From Sulfurovum sp. (GTDB taxonomy: Bacteria; Campylobacterota; Campylobacteria; Campylobacterales; Sulfurovaceae), in contig JAJPEU010000007.1 in NCBI GenBank assembly GCA_021166685.1, positions 56,212 to 120,211 of the forward strand: a DNA stretch of 64,000 bases, given 5' to 3'. This document shows positions 33,182-42,363 of this stretch, in pieces. The notes beneath the pieces are model-generated. The model did no database searches. It was not told where the DNA came from and was given only the letters and a program-made list of their open reading frames with translations. Both the position numbers and the translations under genes were made by a program. The first letter of the stretch is position 1. Each line of letters opens with the position of its first letter.

Positions 33182-33919
33182 TTACTTATATCGCGCGATA
33201 CTTTTTGGTTCTGGAGCCTCAAACTCATAATCAAATATTTTTATCTTCGAAGAGTGCAATAGCATATGTTTACTTTGAGTTCGACTTCCATACTGCTCGT
33301 CTCCAACGACAGGATGTCCTACGCTGGCAAGATGCACACGTATTTGATGGGTTCTTCCTGTTGTGATTTCAATACGTACTTTGCTTTTTTTTCCCTGGAT
33401 CTCCTCAGGAGTAACTTTAGTATATGCCTTTTTACCCCTAAGGTGATCGATTTTTGAAAAAGCTTTGCCTTTCTTGATCGTTAGGAGTGGCGCATCTATC
33501 TCCATCGCTTCATACAGCACGCCTTCAACCCATGCTATATACTGTTTTTGAACTCGCCTAGCCTTAAATTCTTTGATAGCATCTTCAATAAATATTTTGT
33601 TTCTTCCAAGAAGCAATACCCCGCTGGTGTCTCTGTCTAACCGATGCAAAAGCTCTGCACCTTCTATTGCATCTTGAATATCATAACTATCTATTTGTGC
33701 AGGCTTATTCACTGCAACAATATTGTCATCTTGATAAATAATTTCAATATCCGACGGATATTCTATCCGAAAATGGGTATCATCACTTATCTCTGCGCGG
33801 GCTATTTTTACTTTTTTATCTCCCGCAAAAACCAAGCCCCTGTCGATGAGCTCTTTGGCCTGATTGTTTGAAATCTCTTCTTGCTTTGCCAATACTTTAT
33901 ATGCTTTGTCTGTAGCCAT
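33182..33919 (-). CDS. RluA-family 23S rRNA/tRNA pseudouridine synthase
   Basis: 245 residues. An S4-like start (KVLAKQEEISNNQAKELIDRGLVFAG; key SNNQAKELIDRG) precedes the catalytic domain. LHRLDRDTSGVLLLG holds the catalytic Asp near residue 94. TTGRTHQIRVHLASVGHPVVGD (key GRTHQIRVHL) is the conserved second motif. The target uridine is not evident; RluD, RluC and RluA types are possible. It overlaps DUF167 by 23 bases. A homologue sits between kdtA and ffh in C. jejuni. Confidence 0.9.
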   Translation of the reverse strand: MATDKAYKVLAKQEEISNNQAKELIDRGLVFAGDKKVKIARAEISDDTHFRIEYPSDIEIIYQDDNIVAVNKPAQIDSYDIQDAIEGAELLHRLDRDTSGVLLLGRNKIFIEDAIKEFKARRVQKQYIAWVEGVLYEAMEIDAPLLTIKKGKAFSKIDHLRGKKAYTKVTPEEIQGKKSKVRIEITTGRTHQIRVHLASVGHPVVGDEQYGSRTQSKHMLLHSSKIKIFDYEFEAPEPKSIARYK

Positions 33920-34199
33920 TTTTTTCTATCCAATCTTCAAATTCTTTTGTAAGCGGAAATTCCACTATTTTTACTTTACTGTTTTGCCCTGTTTTAAAAA
34001 GTATATCACTTTTTGATACTTTAAAACTTTTTGAGAGGAATCTTATCAATTCTTTATTTGCTGCTCCCTCTACCGCAGGTGCCTTGATGCGGATCTTGAT
34101 GGTATCATTTCCATACATCTCGCAAAACTCATTTTTGCTTGCGGCAGGCTGCGCCTTGATAGACAAGCCTACCTTGTCTTCCTTAATTTGATAAAACAT
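33897..34199 (-). CDS. DUF167 (YggU) family protein
   Basis: 100 residues, typical of this widespread family of unknown function. VGLSIKAQPAASKNEF, KIRIKAPAVEGAANKELIRFLSK (key APAVEGAANKEL) and ILFKTGQNSKVKIVEF are the conserved parts, forming a small alpha/beta fold. It overlaps waaA by 17 bases and the pseudouridine synthase by 23, so the three genes are coupled. No function can be proposed from sequence alone. Confidence 0.88.
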   Translation of the reverse strand: MFYQIKEDKVGLSIKAQPAASKNEFCEMYGNDTIKIRIKAPAVEGAANKELIRFLSKSFKVSKSDILFKTGQNSKVKIVEFPLTKEFEDWIEKNGYRQSI

Positions 34200-35358
34200 T
34201 ATTCAGGCTTTCCAAAATAGGTGTCAAATCTGTTCTGGATTTGATCTTTGTGGGTTTTAAACGGGTATGCTGAAGTACTCTTTTTGTAAGACTTGAAGCC
34301 TCAACCACCGCAATTCCTTCTATGGCATCAAAAATATCTTTTTGGTTAAAATAATATTTGCCTGAGATTATTTTGCAGCCAAACTGTGCTGCTTCGGCTG
34401 CATTATGTCCCCCCAAAGGCTCAAATGCTCCTCCCAAAATAACGATGTCGCTAATTGCATATATATTCACCAGTTCGCCCAAGGTATCTAAAACTATAAT
34501 ATCACTTTGCATCACTCTATTTTGCGAATATCTCTGAGAGGCAAATCGCTGTTCTTGTGCAAAGATTTCTGCCATTCTCGTCACTTTTTCAAAACGTTCC
34601 GGATGGCGCGGCGCCAAGATGAGTACGGCATCCGGCTCTTCTTTTTTTAATGCCGAATAAGCCTCAAAGACCAAGATCTCTTCGCCTTCGTGGATGCTCG
34701 CTGCGCATACAACCAGCGATGAAGGTTTCTTGAGCCGAGCTGTAGGCAAAGGAAGTTTTGCAAGCTTAATATTGCCTGTAACTTTAATATTTTTTGCGCC
34801 CAATAACTCCAACCGTTCTTTATCCGTTTGACTCTGCGCATAGATTTCATCGATTTGCTTAAAAATGTGCCTGTAAAACCAAGCCATTTTCAAATATTTT
34901 GGAAAAGAGCGTTCGCTCATACGCGCATTGATCAGCAGGGTTTTGGCGCCTCTTTTTTTTGCAAGGGCAAAAAGCAGATACCAAAATTCTGCTTCCATAA
35001 CAACCAGCGCTTTTTGAGGTTGAGTCCACCCAAAGAGCAAGGGCTCAAAAGGCAGATACCTGCTTTGGGATGTATAGCTGCTTACTGCTTCGAATCCCGT
35101 GTGCGTAGTTGCAGTCATACGCAACACCTCATTTGGAAACATTTCAACAATCGGCGCAATGGCTTTGGCTTCACCAAAACTGCAAACGTGAAACCAAATT
35201 CCTGCTTTTTTTAAAGGCCTATTGTTCCACAAAAAAAATCTTGCAGGAATAGAATCTTTGTATTTTGCCTTGAGGGAAAATAATGCCAAGAAAGGCAATG
35301 CCATACTATAAAAAATACTAACCGCCACGCTATAGAGAAGAAGAAAAAGTCTCTCCAT
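34183..35358 (-). CDS. waaA: 3-deoxy-D-manno-octulosonic acid transferase
   Basis: 391 residues. WaaA (KdtA) attaches Kdo to lipid A precursor on the cytoplasmic face of the inner membrane. An N-terminal anchor (LLYSVAVSIFYSMALPFLAL, about 6-25) precedes a GT-B glycosyltransferase. WFHVCSFGEAKA, MEAEFWYLLF, NARMSERSF and GGAFEPLGGHNAAEAAQFG (key EPLGGHN) are the family signatures. It is slightly shorter than the E. coli enzyme (425). No Shine-Dalgarno is obvious. It lies 10 bases after the zinc-ribbon gene. Confidence 0.93.
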   Translation of the reverse strand: MERLFLLLYSVAVSIFYSMALPFLALFSLKAKYKDSIPARFFLWNNRPLKKAGIWFHVCSFGEAKAIAPIVEMFPNEVLRMTATTHTGFEAVSSYTSQSRYLPFEPLLFGWTQPQKALVVMEAEFWYLLFALAKKRGAKTLLINARMSERSFPKYLKMAWFYRHIFKQIDEIYAQSQTDKERLELLGAKNIKVTGNIKLAKLPLPTARLKKPSSLVVCAASIHEGEEILVFEAYSALKKEEPDAVLILAPRHPERFEKVTRMAEIFAQEQRFASQRYSQNRVMQSDIIVLDTLGELVNIYAISDIVILGGAFEPLGGHNAAEAAQFGCKIISGKYYFNQKDIFDAIEGIAVVEASSLTKRVLQHTRLKPTKIKSRTDLTPILESLNNVLSN

Positions 35359-35368
35359 AACGGATCAT

Positions 35369-36088
35369 TTAGGCTTTTTCTGTCTCACGCTCAATATAGA
35401 GAATCCGTCCGCAGTGGGGGCAGTTAACAATCTCATCGCCCTTGATCACCTCAGAGTAAGTTTTATCGTTAAGTTTCATATGGCACCCGTAACATGCCTG
35501 TTTTTTAACAGGAACAACTGCCGTGTTTCCTGCCCATATACGAATCTTTTCATAAAATGAAAGCACTTTTTGTTCAATATTTCTAATCAATATTTCTCTT
35601 TTTTCAAAAAGTTCTGCTTTGCTTTGTTCTATTTCGGATTTCTCCACATTTACGATTTCAACAACAGCCTGAAACTCGTGTGCAAATTGTTTTACCTTCT
35701 CGTTTACTTCATCAAAAAGTACTTTTTTGGTTTCATTAATCTTTTGAAGTCTTTCAATCTCTTCATTGGCAAAAGTCATCTTTTCTTTAGCAATATCCTC
35801 TTCTAGAGAAAGTGCTTTCATCTCTTTTTCTGTAGAAATCTCTTTGGCTTTCTTAACATTTAAAGCAAGTTGGTTATTGAGCAGTTTAAGCTGCTCCTCA
35901 AACGTTCTTATTTTTTCTTCATTATTGGCAATAGCTCTTATAAGCTCATCCGCTTCACTTTGCACTGCATCGATTTTCTTTTTTGCTTTAGTGACTTTTT
36001 TATCTGCAGCCTCAAGTTCTGGTCTATAGCTATCGATTGTTCTATCATTCTTTGCAAGCTCAACAAGCTCTCTTAAACGTTTATTCAC
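35369..36088 (-). CDS. Coiled-coil zinc-ribbon protein (HP0958/FlgZ-like)
   Basis: 239 residues, GTG start with AAAAGGA upstream. A long coiled coil (about 10-170) rich in Lys, Glu and Leu leads to a C-terminal zinc ribbon: CYGCHMKL and CPHCGRIL give four Cys ligands. In H. pylori the protein of this shape, HP0958, stabilises sigma-54 RpoN and affects flagellin mRNA. Whether that holds here is inference; no flagellar genes are in the window. The same gene lies between the NIF3 and kdtA genes in C. jejuni. Confidence 0.87.
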   Translation of the reverse strand: MNKRLRELVELAKNDRTIDSYRPELEAADKKVTKAKKKIDAVQSEADELIRAIANNEEKIRTFEEQLKLLNNQLALNVKKAKEISTEKEMKALSLEEDIAKEKMTFANEEIERLQKINETKKVLFDEVNEKVKQFAHEFQAVVEIVNVEKSEIEQSKAELFEKREILIRNIEQKVLSFYEKIRIWAGNTAVVPVKKQACYGCHMKLNDKTYSEVIKGDEIVNCPHCGRILYIERETEKA

Positions 36089-36127
36089 TCTTGGTCCTTT
36101 TGGAGTTTAGGGGATTTGGCCATATCT

Positions 36128-36856
36128 TTATATTGATTCAATATGAAATGGATTTTTAGAATGCGAAATTATAACCAAAAGAGGTAAATTTTTCAACTCT
36201 TCGGCTAAAATCTCCGCAAAAAACTGTTCGCTTTCGTAATGTCCTATATCCACCATCATTAAATTTTCGCTTAGTGCTTTCATGGCATCATGATACTTAA
36301 TATCTCCGGTAAGAAAACAGTCTGCCTCAACCGTATCCATCAAAGAAGCTCCTGCTCCGGTCGTAAATGCAACAGAAGTGATAATCTCTTTTTTGCCCAC
36401 CACTTTAAGTACAGGCAAGGATAATTTCTTTTTAAGAAGCGCCAAAAGTGTCTGATAACTCCACTCTCCTCTTGCAATACAAACAAATGGATTTTGCTCC
36501 ATAACACTAAAGTCTAAAATCTTTTCAAAAACATATCTGTTAAGATGTGTTTGGTCAAAATTGGTGTGCATTGCTATAAGAGATTGTTTTTTAAGAATCA
36601 GTTTTTCAAGCAGATTTGCAGGATACCTGGCAAAGTCAAGCTGAGACAGTTTGGCAAATATCAAAGGATGATGCACTATAAAAAGTGCTTCTGCAGGTGT
36701 CTGCTCTATCATTGATTCATCCAAATCCAATGAAACCACGATTTGAGATATTTCACGAGTTGCGTTACCCACAATCAATCCTGAATTGTCCCACTTTTCT
36801 TGAAGGTCAAAAGGACTTATTTTATTGAGAAAATCATATATTTCCTGTAATTTCAT
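36128..36856 (-). CDS. NIF3/YbgI-family dinuclear metal protein
   Basis: 242 residues, the standard short form. The metal ligands can be seen: FIVHHPLIF (two His), AMHTNFDQ (His and Asp) and IGHYESEQFF (His and Glu near the end). WDNSGLIVG is the typical N-terminus. Family members are often named GTP cyclohydrolase I type 2 homologues, but the true activity is unclear. It lies between glyQ and the zinc-ribbon gene, as in C. jejuni. Confidence 0.9.
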   Translation of the reverse strand: MKLQEIYDFLNKISPFDLQEKWDNSGLIVGNATREISQIVVSLDLDESMIEQTPAEALFIVHHPLIFAKLSQLDFARYPANLLEKLILKKQSLIAMHTNFDQTHLNRYVFEKILDFSVMEQNPFVCIARGEWSYQTLLALLKKKLSLPVLKVVGKKEIITSVAFTTGAGASLMDTVEADCFLTGDIKYHDAMKALSENLMMVDIGHYESEQFFAEILAEELKNLPLLVIISHSKNPFHIESI

Positions 36857-36922
36857 ACCTGTCTCACTTTATCAAAAAGTGTTGCAAATCATTGCATTCC
36901 ACAATTATTGATTTTTAATTTG

Positions 36923-37816
36923 CTAATTTTTTACTCTTTTGCCGCGCTCTTCTTCTTGTGCCTTGTACAGCTGGGCGCATCCGATGGCAAGTTCTCGTAC
37001 TTTTAAAATATAATTTTGCCGCTGCGCTTGAGAAATGGCTTTTCTGGCATCGAGTATATTAAATGCATGTGAAGCCGTCATGCATTGATCATAGGCTGCA
37101 AGCGGCAATCCGTGCTCTAAACAAAGAAGGCACTCACTGCTGGCATCCTCGAAATGTGCCAAAAGTTTTTCTACCGTTGCTACTTCAAAATGATATTTTG
37201 AGAATTCATATTCACTCTCTTTGTGCACATCTGCATAGGTAGTAATCTGATCTCTATTTCGATTCCATACGATATCAAAGACTGATTCGACCCCTTGGAG
37301 ATACATCGCCAAGCGTTCTGTTCCGTAAGTAATCTCTACAGCCACAGGATCACAAGAAATTCCGCCTACTTGCTGAAAATAGGTAAACTGGGTGACTTCC
37401 ATCCCATCCAGCCATACTTCCCATCCAAGCCCCCATGCGCCGAGAGTTGGAGATTCCCAGTTATCTTCAACAAACCGAATATCATGTTGAGCAAGATCAA
37501 GTCCCAGATATTCTAATGATTTTAAATAAAGCTCCTGAATAGTGTCCGGACTTGGTTTGATCAAAACCTGAAACTGATAATAGGCGCCCAATCTGTTTGG
37601 ATTCTCTCCATAACGGCCATCTGTTGGTCTTCTGCTTGGTGCGACATAAGCTGTACTCCATGGTTTATTGTCCAAACTGCGCAGAAGCGTTGCAGGATGA
37701 AAAGTCCCCGCCCCGGCAGGAATATCGTAAGGCTGAACGATATTGCATCCTTGCTGTGCCCAAAATTGTTGCAATTTGAGAAGTAGTTCGCTAAAGGTAA
37801 TTGCATCTTTGTTCAT
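36923..37816 (-). CDS. glyQ: Glycine--tRNA ligase alpha subunit
   Basis: 297 residues. GlyQ is the class II catalytic subunit of the alpha2beta2 glycyl-tRNA synthetase. [26 protein letters not shown] (key GTFHPAT) starts it and [20 protein letters not shown] (key [16 protein letters not shown]) is motif 2. [24 protein letters not shown] (key [18 protein letters not shown]) completes the signature. AGGAATA precedes the ATG. glyS is not in the window, so the subunits are split, as in Campylobacter and Helicobacter. Confidence 0.96.
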   Translation of the reverse strand: MNKDAITFSELLLKLQQFWAQQGCNIVQPYDIPAGAGTFHPATLLRSLDNKPWSTAYVAPSRRPTDGRYGENPNRLGAYYQFQVLIKPSPDTIQELYLKSLEYLGLDLAQHDIRFVEDNWESPTLGAWGLGWEVWLDGMEVTQFTYFQQVGGISCDPVAVEITYGTERLAMYLQGVESVFDIVWNRNRDQITTYADVHKESEYEFSKYHFEVATVEKLLAHFEDASSECLLCLEHGLPLAAYDQCMTASHAFNILDARKAISQAQRQNYILKVRELAIGCAQLYKAQEEERGKRVKN

Positions 37817-37842
37817 CTGTATTCCTAATCTTTTTTAAAATC

Positions 37843-38337
37843 TTAAAGCTTTACTTCTATCTCAACCGAGTCAAGTTCTACTTTTTTTGCTTTGCTAATT
37901 CTATCTTCTTGCAGCTTTACACGAAGTTCATCATCATTGAGCGCCATGATCTGAATAGCAAGGTAAGCCGCGTTGACTGCACCTGCCTTGCCGATAGCTA
38001 CGGTTCCCACAGGCATACCCCCTGGCATCATCACTGTACTGAGCAGCGCATCTTCTCCCCTAAGCTCACCGCTTGCCATAGGAACGCCAAGTACCGGTTT
38101 AATGGTAGATGCAGCCAGTGCACCCGCCAAATGTGCCGCCATCCCTGCTGCCGCTATAAAAACCTGGGCGCCTTTGCTCTCGGCTTCTTTGACATAATTT
38201 TTGGTTCTTTCCGGACTTCTGTGCGCAGAGGAGATGATAAGTTCGTAGGGCACACCGAACTTTTCAAGCGTTACACCGCACTCCTTCATCACTTCATAAT
38301 CACTTTTACTTCCAATAACAATCGATACAAATTTCAT
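37843..38337 (-). CDS. purE: 5-(carboxyamino)imidazole ribonucleotide mutase
   Basis: 164 residues, class I PurE. It moves the carboxylate of N5-CAIR to C4 in purine synthesis. [11 protein letters not shown] is the substrate loop, [11 protein letters not shown] holds the catalytic His, and [15 protein letters not shown] and [17 protein letters not shown] follow. Class I enzymes need PurK, absent here. A GGAAG lies upstream of the ATG, and two hairpins lie in the 95-base gap before the U32 gene. glyQ follows after 26 bases. Confidence 0.95.
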   Translation of the reverse strand: MKFVSIVIGSKSDYEVMKECGVTLEKFGVPYELIISSAHRSPERTKNYVKEAESKGAQVFIAAAGMAAHLAGALAASTIKPVLGVPMASGELRGEDALLSTVMMPGGMPVGTVAIGKAGAVNAAYLAIQIMALNDDELRVKLQEDRISKAKKVELDSVEIEVKL

Positions 38338-38367
38338 AATCTTCCTTTTTTATTAAAATAAATCTCC

Positions 38368-38394
38368 TTGAAGATGGGCAGAGCCCCTCTTCAA
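38368..38394 (-). other. Strong hairpin in the purE leader
   Basis: TTGAAGA (38368-38374) and TCTTCAA (38388-38394) form 7 bp. Inner GGGC and GCCC add 4 bp across one mismatch, with a 3-base loop. On the minus strand an AT-rich stretch and the purE Shine-Dalgarno follow. It could be a terminator after the U32 gene or a regulatory leader element. Confidence 0.5.
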
Positions 38395-38401
38395 TTCCTC
38401 T

Positions 38402-38429
38402 CACTGAAGCTTCGGCAGATGCCTCAGTG
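38402..38429 (-). other. Second hairpin between U32 gene and purE
   Basis: CACTGA (38402-38407) and TCAGTG (38424-38429) pair over 6 bp, and an inner GGC/GCC can extend the stem past a six-base bulge. On the minus strand it begins a few bases after the U32 stop and precedes the stronger hairpin. No T-run follows. Confidence 0.4.
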
Positions 38430-38432
38430 TTT

Positions 38433-39761
38433 TCAATCCCTGCATTGGCTCTCTTCGGCTTCCATGAGTCCTTTTTTCACAAGCGCCTCATCAATACCGC
38501 GTCTCAATATCGTATAGCCTGGCAATGTTGTCGGCAAAATGATATCATTCAAATCACCGCTATGGATACATTCAAACTCTTTTCCCTTCATTGAGATAAG
38601 TTTTTTGAATGTAAGCCAATACCGCCCCTCTTTTTGTTCTATTTTGCCATATTCATTGTCGCTCTCTTGGAGTGTTGCACCCACAGGCAAAACTATCTCC
38701 ACAATATCCCCTACGCAGGTTTTATCTTTGCATCGCCAGGTTTTTCCATCTTCGCCTACAAGTGCGGCCACCTGATGTGTGCCGTTTTGAATCGTAAAAC
38801 CAAGTGATTGCGTATCATCTTTTTCAAAAGGGCGAGAGATAAGATATGCATCGGTAAAACCTCTATTCTGTGTCGTATTCAACTCCTCCTGATAACGTTT
38901 TGCATCAAAATCATTAGCATAAAAATCATCAATTGCATGCCTGTAAGCTTTAGTTACTACTGCTGCATAATAAGGAGATTTTGTACGCCCTTCTATTTTC
39001 AGTGAATCTATCACTCCCGAAGAAAGAATTTCGTCTACATGCGATGCCATATTCATATCTTTGGCATTCATGATGTAAGTACCCACTCCAGTTTCTTCTT
39101 CAAGCCTAAAGGTAGTGTTTGTTTCGGGGTTATATGCATAAATTTCGTAAGGAAAGCGGCAATCATTGGCGCAGGAGCCTCGGTTGGGCACTCTGCCTTT
39201 TTGTAGCGCTGAGATAAGACAGCGTCCGCTGTAGGCAAAACACATCGATCCATGTACAAAAATCTCTATTTCAAGCCCGGGTATAACTGATTTGATCGCT
39301 TCGCAATCCCTAAGGCTGATCTCGCGAGCAGCGATAATCCTTTTAACCCCCATATCATAATATACTTGCGCATCAAGTGCGTTCATCACGTTCGCTTGTG
39401 TTGAGAGATGAATCGGAATCTTGGGGGCGATTTTGTTCGCCATTCTTACAACACCCGGACTTGAAACAATCAAAGCGTCAGGATTTAGCTCCGCCATCTT
39501 TGCAATATGATTTTCGTAAAGTTTGACCTGGGAATTAAAAGGGAAACTATTGATAGTTACATATACCTTTTTTTTTCTTTCATGCGCATAGGCTATGCCC
39601 TCCGCAAAAGAATCTATATCGAACTCTTTTCCGGAACGGATACGCAATGAAAAAGTGCTTGTGCCGCCATATACGGCATCCGCACCATAATTCAAAGCGA
39701 TTTTCATCTTCTCCAAATTTCCTGCGGGAGCTAAAAGTTCTACTTTGTTTTGATTTGTCAT
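38433..39761 (-). CDS. U32 peptidase family protein, TrhP/YegQ-like
   Basis: 442 residues. A TIM-barrel start (ELLAPAGNLEKMKIALNYGADAVYGG; key APAGNLEKMK) is followed by the U32 signature EIFVHGSMCFAYSGRC. Four Cys (SMC, GRC, GSC, NDC) in HGSMCFAYSGRC and RGSCANDCRFPY probably bind an iron-sulfur cluster. A C-terminal barrel spans about 340-430. In E. coli the homologue YegQ/TrhP works in prephenate-dependent 5-hydroxyuridine formation in tRNA. RNA modification rather than proteolysis is therefore likely; exact substrate is inferred. AGGATC precedes the ATG. Confidence 0.88.
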   Translation of the reverse strand: MTNQNKVELLAPAGNLEKMKIALNYGADAVYGGTSTFSLRIRSGKEFDIDSFAEGIAYAHERKKKVYVTINSFPFNSQVKLYENHIAKMAELNPDALIVSSPGVVRMANKIAPKIPIHLSTQANVMNALDAQVYYDMGVKRIIAAREISLRDCEAIKSVIPGLEIEIFVHGSMCFAYSGRCLISALQKGRVPNRGSCANDCRFPYEIYAYNPETNTTFRLEEETGVGTYIMNAKDMNMASHVDEILSSGVIDSLKIEGRTKSPYYAAVVTKAYRHAIDDFYANDFDAKRYQEELNTTQNRGFTDAYLISRPFEKDDTQSLGFTIQNGTHQVAALVGEDGKTWRCKDKTCVGDIVEIVLPVGATLQESDNEYGKIEQKEGRYWLTFKKLISMKGKEFECIHSGDLNDIILPTTLPGYTILRRGIDEALVKKGLMEAEESQCRD

Positions 39762-39877
39762 AATGATCCTATTCTCATTTAAGTGAGATGTCTTTGACTT
39801 TTATTTTACCACTAATAGGGTAAAACATAGATTTTATGTTAAAATTATTTAAAAAACCAAACAGGTTGAACATAACA

Positions 39878-40657
39878 ATGAAAATAGATTTGCATAACCA
39901 TACCATTCGTTGCAATCATGCGGAAGGAACGATTGATGAATTCATCCAAAAAGCTATAAAGCTTGGCATAGATGTTTATGGATTTACAGAACATGCACCC
40001 ATGGATTTCGATAAAAAATACCGTTTGAGTTTTGATGAAATGGAAGATTATGCCAATGATGTAGCGATCGCAAGAGAACGCTACAAAAATGACATCAGTA
40101 TTCTTTTAGGATATGAAGTAGATTATCTTCCCGGCTATATGGATAAACGCGTATTGGATGCTAACGTAGATTATTTGATAGGTTCAGTACACTTTTTGGA
40201 CAAATGGGGGTTTGATAATCCGGAATTTATAAGCGGGTATAAAGACCGCGATATTGATGAGATATGGCAGGCTTATTTTGATGCCACGGAGATGATGGCA
40301 AAAAGCGGTAAATTTGACATTGTCGGACACCTGGACCTTATCAAAATATTTAAATTCATGCCCGAAAGAGACACACGAATGCTTGCAAAAAATGCGCTAA
40401 AAGCAATCAAGGCTTCCAATATGGTAATTGAACTCAATACAGCGGGATTGCGTAAACCTATTGGAGAGATCTACCCCTCGCGCACTCTTTTGGAGGAAGC
40501 TTATGCACTTGATATTCCCATTACGTTTGCTTCAGATGCACACACTGTTGAACAGATAGGTTTTGGATACGAAAAAGCTGTGGCCCTGGCAAAAGAGGTG
40601 GGCTACACCAAAGCTATTATTTTCTCTCAACGAGATAAGAAATCGATTATTTTTTAG
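39878..40657 (+). CDS. hisJ: PHP-domain histidinol-phosphatase (HisJ-like)
   Basis: 259 residues from the ATG at 39878, which gives the classical start KIDLHNHT. PHP metal motifs follow: FTEHAP, GYEVDYLPGYM, IGSVHFLD, IVGHLDL and FASDAH. HisJ-type enzymes remove phosphate from histidinol phosphate in histidine synthesis, and hisG is in this window. Other PHP phosphatases look alike, so the substrate is a good guess only. The frame is open from 39836 but that extension does not look like the family. Its last codons are part of a 34-base direct repeat. Confidence 0.8.
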   Translation: MKIDLHNHTIRCNHAEGTIDEFIQKAIKLGIDVYGFTEHAPMDFDKKYRLSFDEMEDYANDVAIARERYKNDISILLGYEVDYLPGYMDKRVLDANVDYLIGSVHFLDKWGFDNPEFISGYKDRDIDEIWQAYFDATEMMAKSGKFDIVGHLDLIKIFKFMPERDTRMLAKNALKAIKASNMVIELNTAGLRKPIGEIYPSRTLLEEAYALDIPITFASDAHTVEQIGFGYEKAVALAKEVGYTKAIIFSQRDKKSIIF

Positions 40658-40678
40658 GCAATTATTTTACATTATCTT
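40645..40678 (+). repeat. 34-bp direct repeat, copy 1
   Basis: It is identical to 40697-40730, 52 bases downstream, and includes the last codons and TAG of the PHP gene. With one mismatch the match extends five bases further upstream. Confidence 0.95.
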
Positions 40679-40696
40679 TTTTTTAAAAAGCAAATT

Positions 40697-40730
40697 GATT
40701 ATTTTTTAGGCAATTATTTTACATTATCTT
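40697..40730 (+). repeat. 34-bp direct repeat, copy 2
   Basis: An exact copy of 40645-40678. It ends 13 bases before the candidate -10 of glnA, so it covers the -35 region. It keeps a duplicate of the last PHP codons and stop. Confidence 0.95.
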
Positions 40731-40743
40731 ATTGTAGAGTGGC

Positions 40744-40754
40744 TATAATATAAT
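40744..40754 (+). promoter_or_regulatory. Overlapping TATAAT boxes ahead of glnA
   Basis: TATAAT at 40744-40749 and again at 40749-40754 lie 30 to 40 bases before the glnA ATG at 40784. TGG(C) precedes the first box. No sigma-54 pattern of TGGCAC and TTGCA was seen. Confidence 0.5.
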
Positions 40755-40783
40755 GATAAAATTAATTTGGAGGAACATCCGTT

Positions 40784-42214
40784 ATGGGTAAATTTGTGAA
40801 CAATATTGCAGAATTCAACACATTCTGCGAAGAAAATGAAGTAGAATTTGTAGATTTTAGATTTACAGACATTAAAGGAACTTGGCACCATATCACCTAC
40901 AGAAAACATGCTGTAAATGACAATATGCTTCAATCCGGTCTGCCTTTTGATGGCAGCTCTATCGATGCTTGGCAGCCGATCAATAAATCAGATATGCTTT
41001 TAAAGCCGGATATTGAAACAGCCTTTCTTGATCCTTTTACCGCAGACAGTACGGTTATTGTAATTTGCGATGTGTATGATATTTATAAAAATGAACTCTA
41101 TGCAAAATGCCCTCGTTCCATTGCCAAAAAATCTTTAGAACATCTTGCTGCTGCCAATATTGGAGATATTGCTTATTTTGGTCCTGAAAATGAATTTTTT
41201 ATATTTGATGATGTACGTATATGGAACGGGATCAACGAAGCCGGCTACAGAGTAGATACCGAAGAAGGAAGCTGGAATGCTTCAACCAAATACGGCGAAA
41301 CAGGGAATATGGGGCACAGAGCAGGGACTAAAGGCGGATATTTTCCTGTCATGCCGATTGACACCATGGTTGATCTAAGGGCAGAAATGATGCATATCCT
41401 TGAAGAAGTAGGACTGGAGGTTATGCTTGGCCACCACGAAGTAGCGCAAGGACAAGGTGAAATCGGCATTAAATTTGGAACCATGATTGAAGCTGCGGAT
41501 AATGTACAAAAGTACAAATATGTTGTCAAGATGGTAGCGCACCTCAACGGAAAGACAGCAACATTTATGCCAAAACCGCTTTATGGTGATAACGGAAGCG
41601 GGATGCACGTTCATCAGTCTATCTGGAAAGACGGAAAAAATCTTTTCTATAAAGAGGGAGAGTATGCCAATCTAAGCCAAACGGCACTCCACTATCTTGG
41701 CGGTATTTTTAAACATGCCAAAGCGGTTGCAGCGATTACAAACCCAAGTTCAAACTCTTACAGAAGATTGATTCCTGGATTTGAAGCGCCTTCTATTTTG
41801 ACTTATTCTAGCCAAAACAGATCTGCTGCATGTCGTATTCCTTATGGTGCCAATGAGATGGCTACAAGGATTGAAACAAGATTTCCGGATTCCTCCGCAT
41901 GCCCTTATCTTGCATTTGCTGCATTAATGATGGCCGGAATTGACGGTATCAAAAATAAATATATTCCGATTGGGCCAATGGATGAAGACCTCTTTGAACT
42001 TACTCTTGATGAGATAAGAGAGAAAAAGATCCCTCAAATGCCTCATACTCTCAGAGAAGCGCTTGAAGACCTTATTGCTGATAATGATTTCCTTCAACCG
42101 GCATTCAGTAAAGAATTTATCACCGAATATCAGCACTATATGTTTAAGAGACAGGTGTGGCCTGACGAAGCGAGACCAACGGCATTTGATTTTTCAACCA
42201 CGTACTCTTGTTAA
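40784..42214 (+). CDS. glnA: Glutamine synthetase, type I
   Basis: 476 residues. It makes glutamine from glutamate, ammonia and [11 protein letters not shown] (57-63), [12 protein letters not shown] (132-143), [14 protein letters not shown] and [10 protein letters not shown] (270-279) are GS signatures. RSAACRIPY and [17 protein letters not shown] follow. At the adenylylation site, where E. coli has the NLYDLP Tyr, this protein has DLFEL, so F404 replaces the Tyr (codon 41993-41995). H. pylori is reported to have a similar change. Control by adenylylation is therefore unlikely. GGAGGAAC precedes the ATG, and a strong hairpin follows. Confidence 0.96.
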   Translation: MGKFVNNIAEFNTFCEENEVEFVDFRFTDIKGTWHHITYRKHAVNDNMLQSGLPFDGSSIDAWQPINKSDMLLKPDIETAFLDPFTADSTVIVICDVYDIYKNELYAKCPRSIAKKSLEHLAAANIGDIAYFGPENEFFIFDDVRIWNGINEAGYRVDTEEGSWNASTKYGETGNMGHRAGTKGGYFPVMPIDTMVDLRAEMMHILEEVGLEVMLGHHEVAQGQGEIGIKFGTMIEAADNVQKYKYVVKMVAHLNGKTATFMPKPLYGDNGSGMHVHQSIWKDGKNLFYKEGEYANLSQTALHYLGGIFKHAKAVAAITNPSSNSYRRLIPGFEAPSILTYSSQNRSAACRIPYGANEMATRIETRFPDSSACPYLAFAALMMAGIDGIKNKYIPIGPMDEDLFELTLDEIREKKIPQMPHTLREALEDLIADNDFLQPAFSKEFITEYQHYMFKRQVWPDEARPTAFDFSTTYSC

Positions 42215-42246
42215 AAGATTTTCGGGCGTAGTGCCCGAAAATCTTT
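42214..42246. terminator. Strong hairpin after glnA
   Basis: AAAGATTTTCGGGC (42214-42227) and GCCCGAAAATCTTT (42233-42246) make a perfect 14-bp stem with a 5-base loop. The first arm starts on the last base of the glnA stop codon. The following plus-strand sequence is AT-rich with short T-runs. It lies between converging glnA and pbp1A and may work both ways. Confidence 0.82.
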
Positions 42247-42363
42247 ATACTTTAAAATTTTATATTATTTTTTCAAATATACCTCTCAGTTTTCTATACC
42301 CAAAAAGATAAAAGAGTTTCTGCCCGTTTTACTGTCGATTAAAAATGAACCAAAAAGATAAAA

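Noticed and set aside
35085..35105. tRNA-like TTCGAATCC
   Set aside because: It lies inside waaA coding sequence and no cloverleaf arms or acceptor stem could be found around it.
40645..40730. CRISPR-like repeat unit
   Set aside because: Only two copies with an 18-base spacer, AT-rich and including a gene end; a simple duplication explains it.
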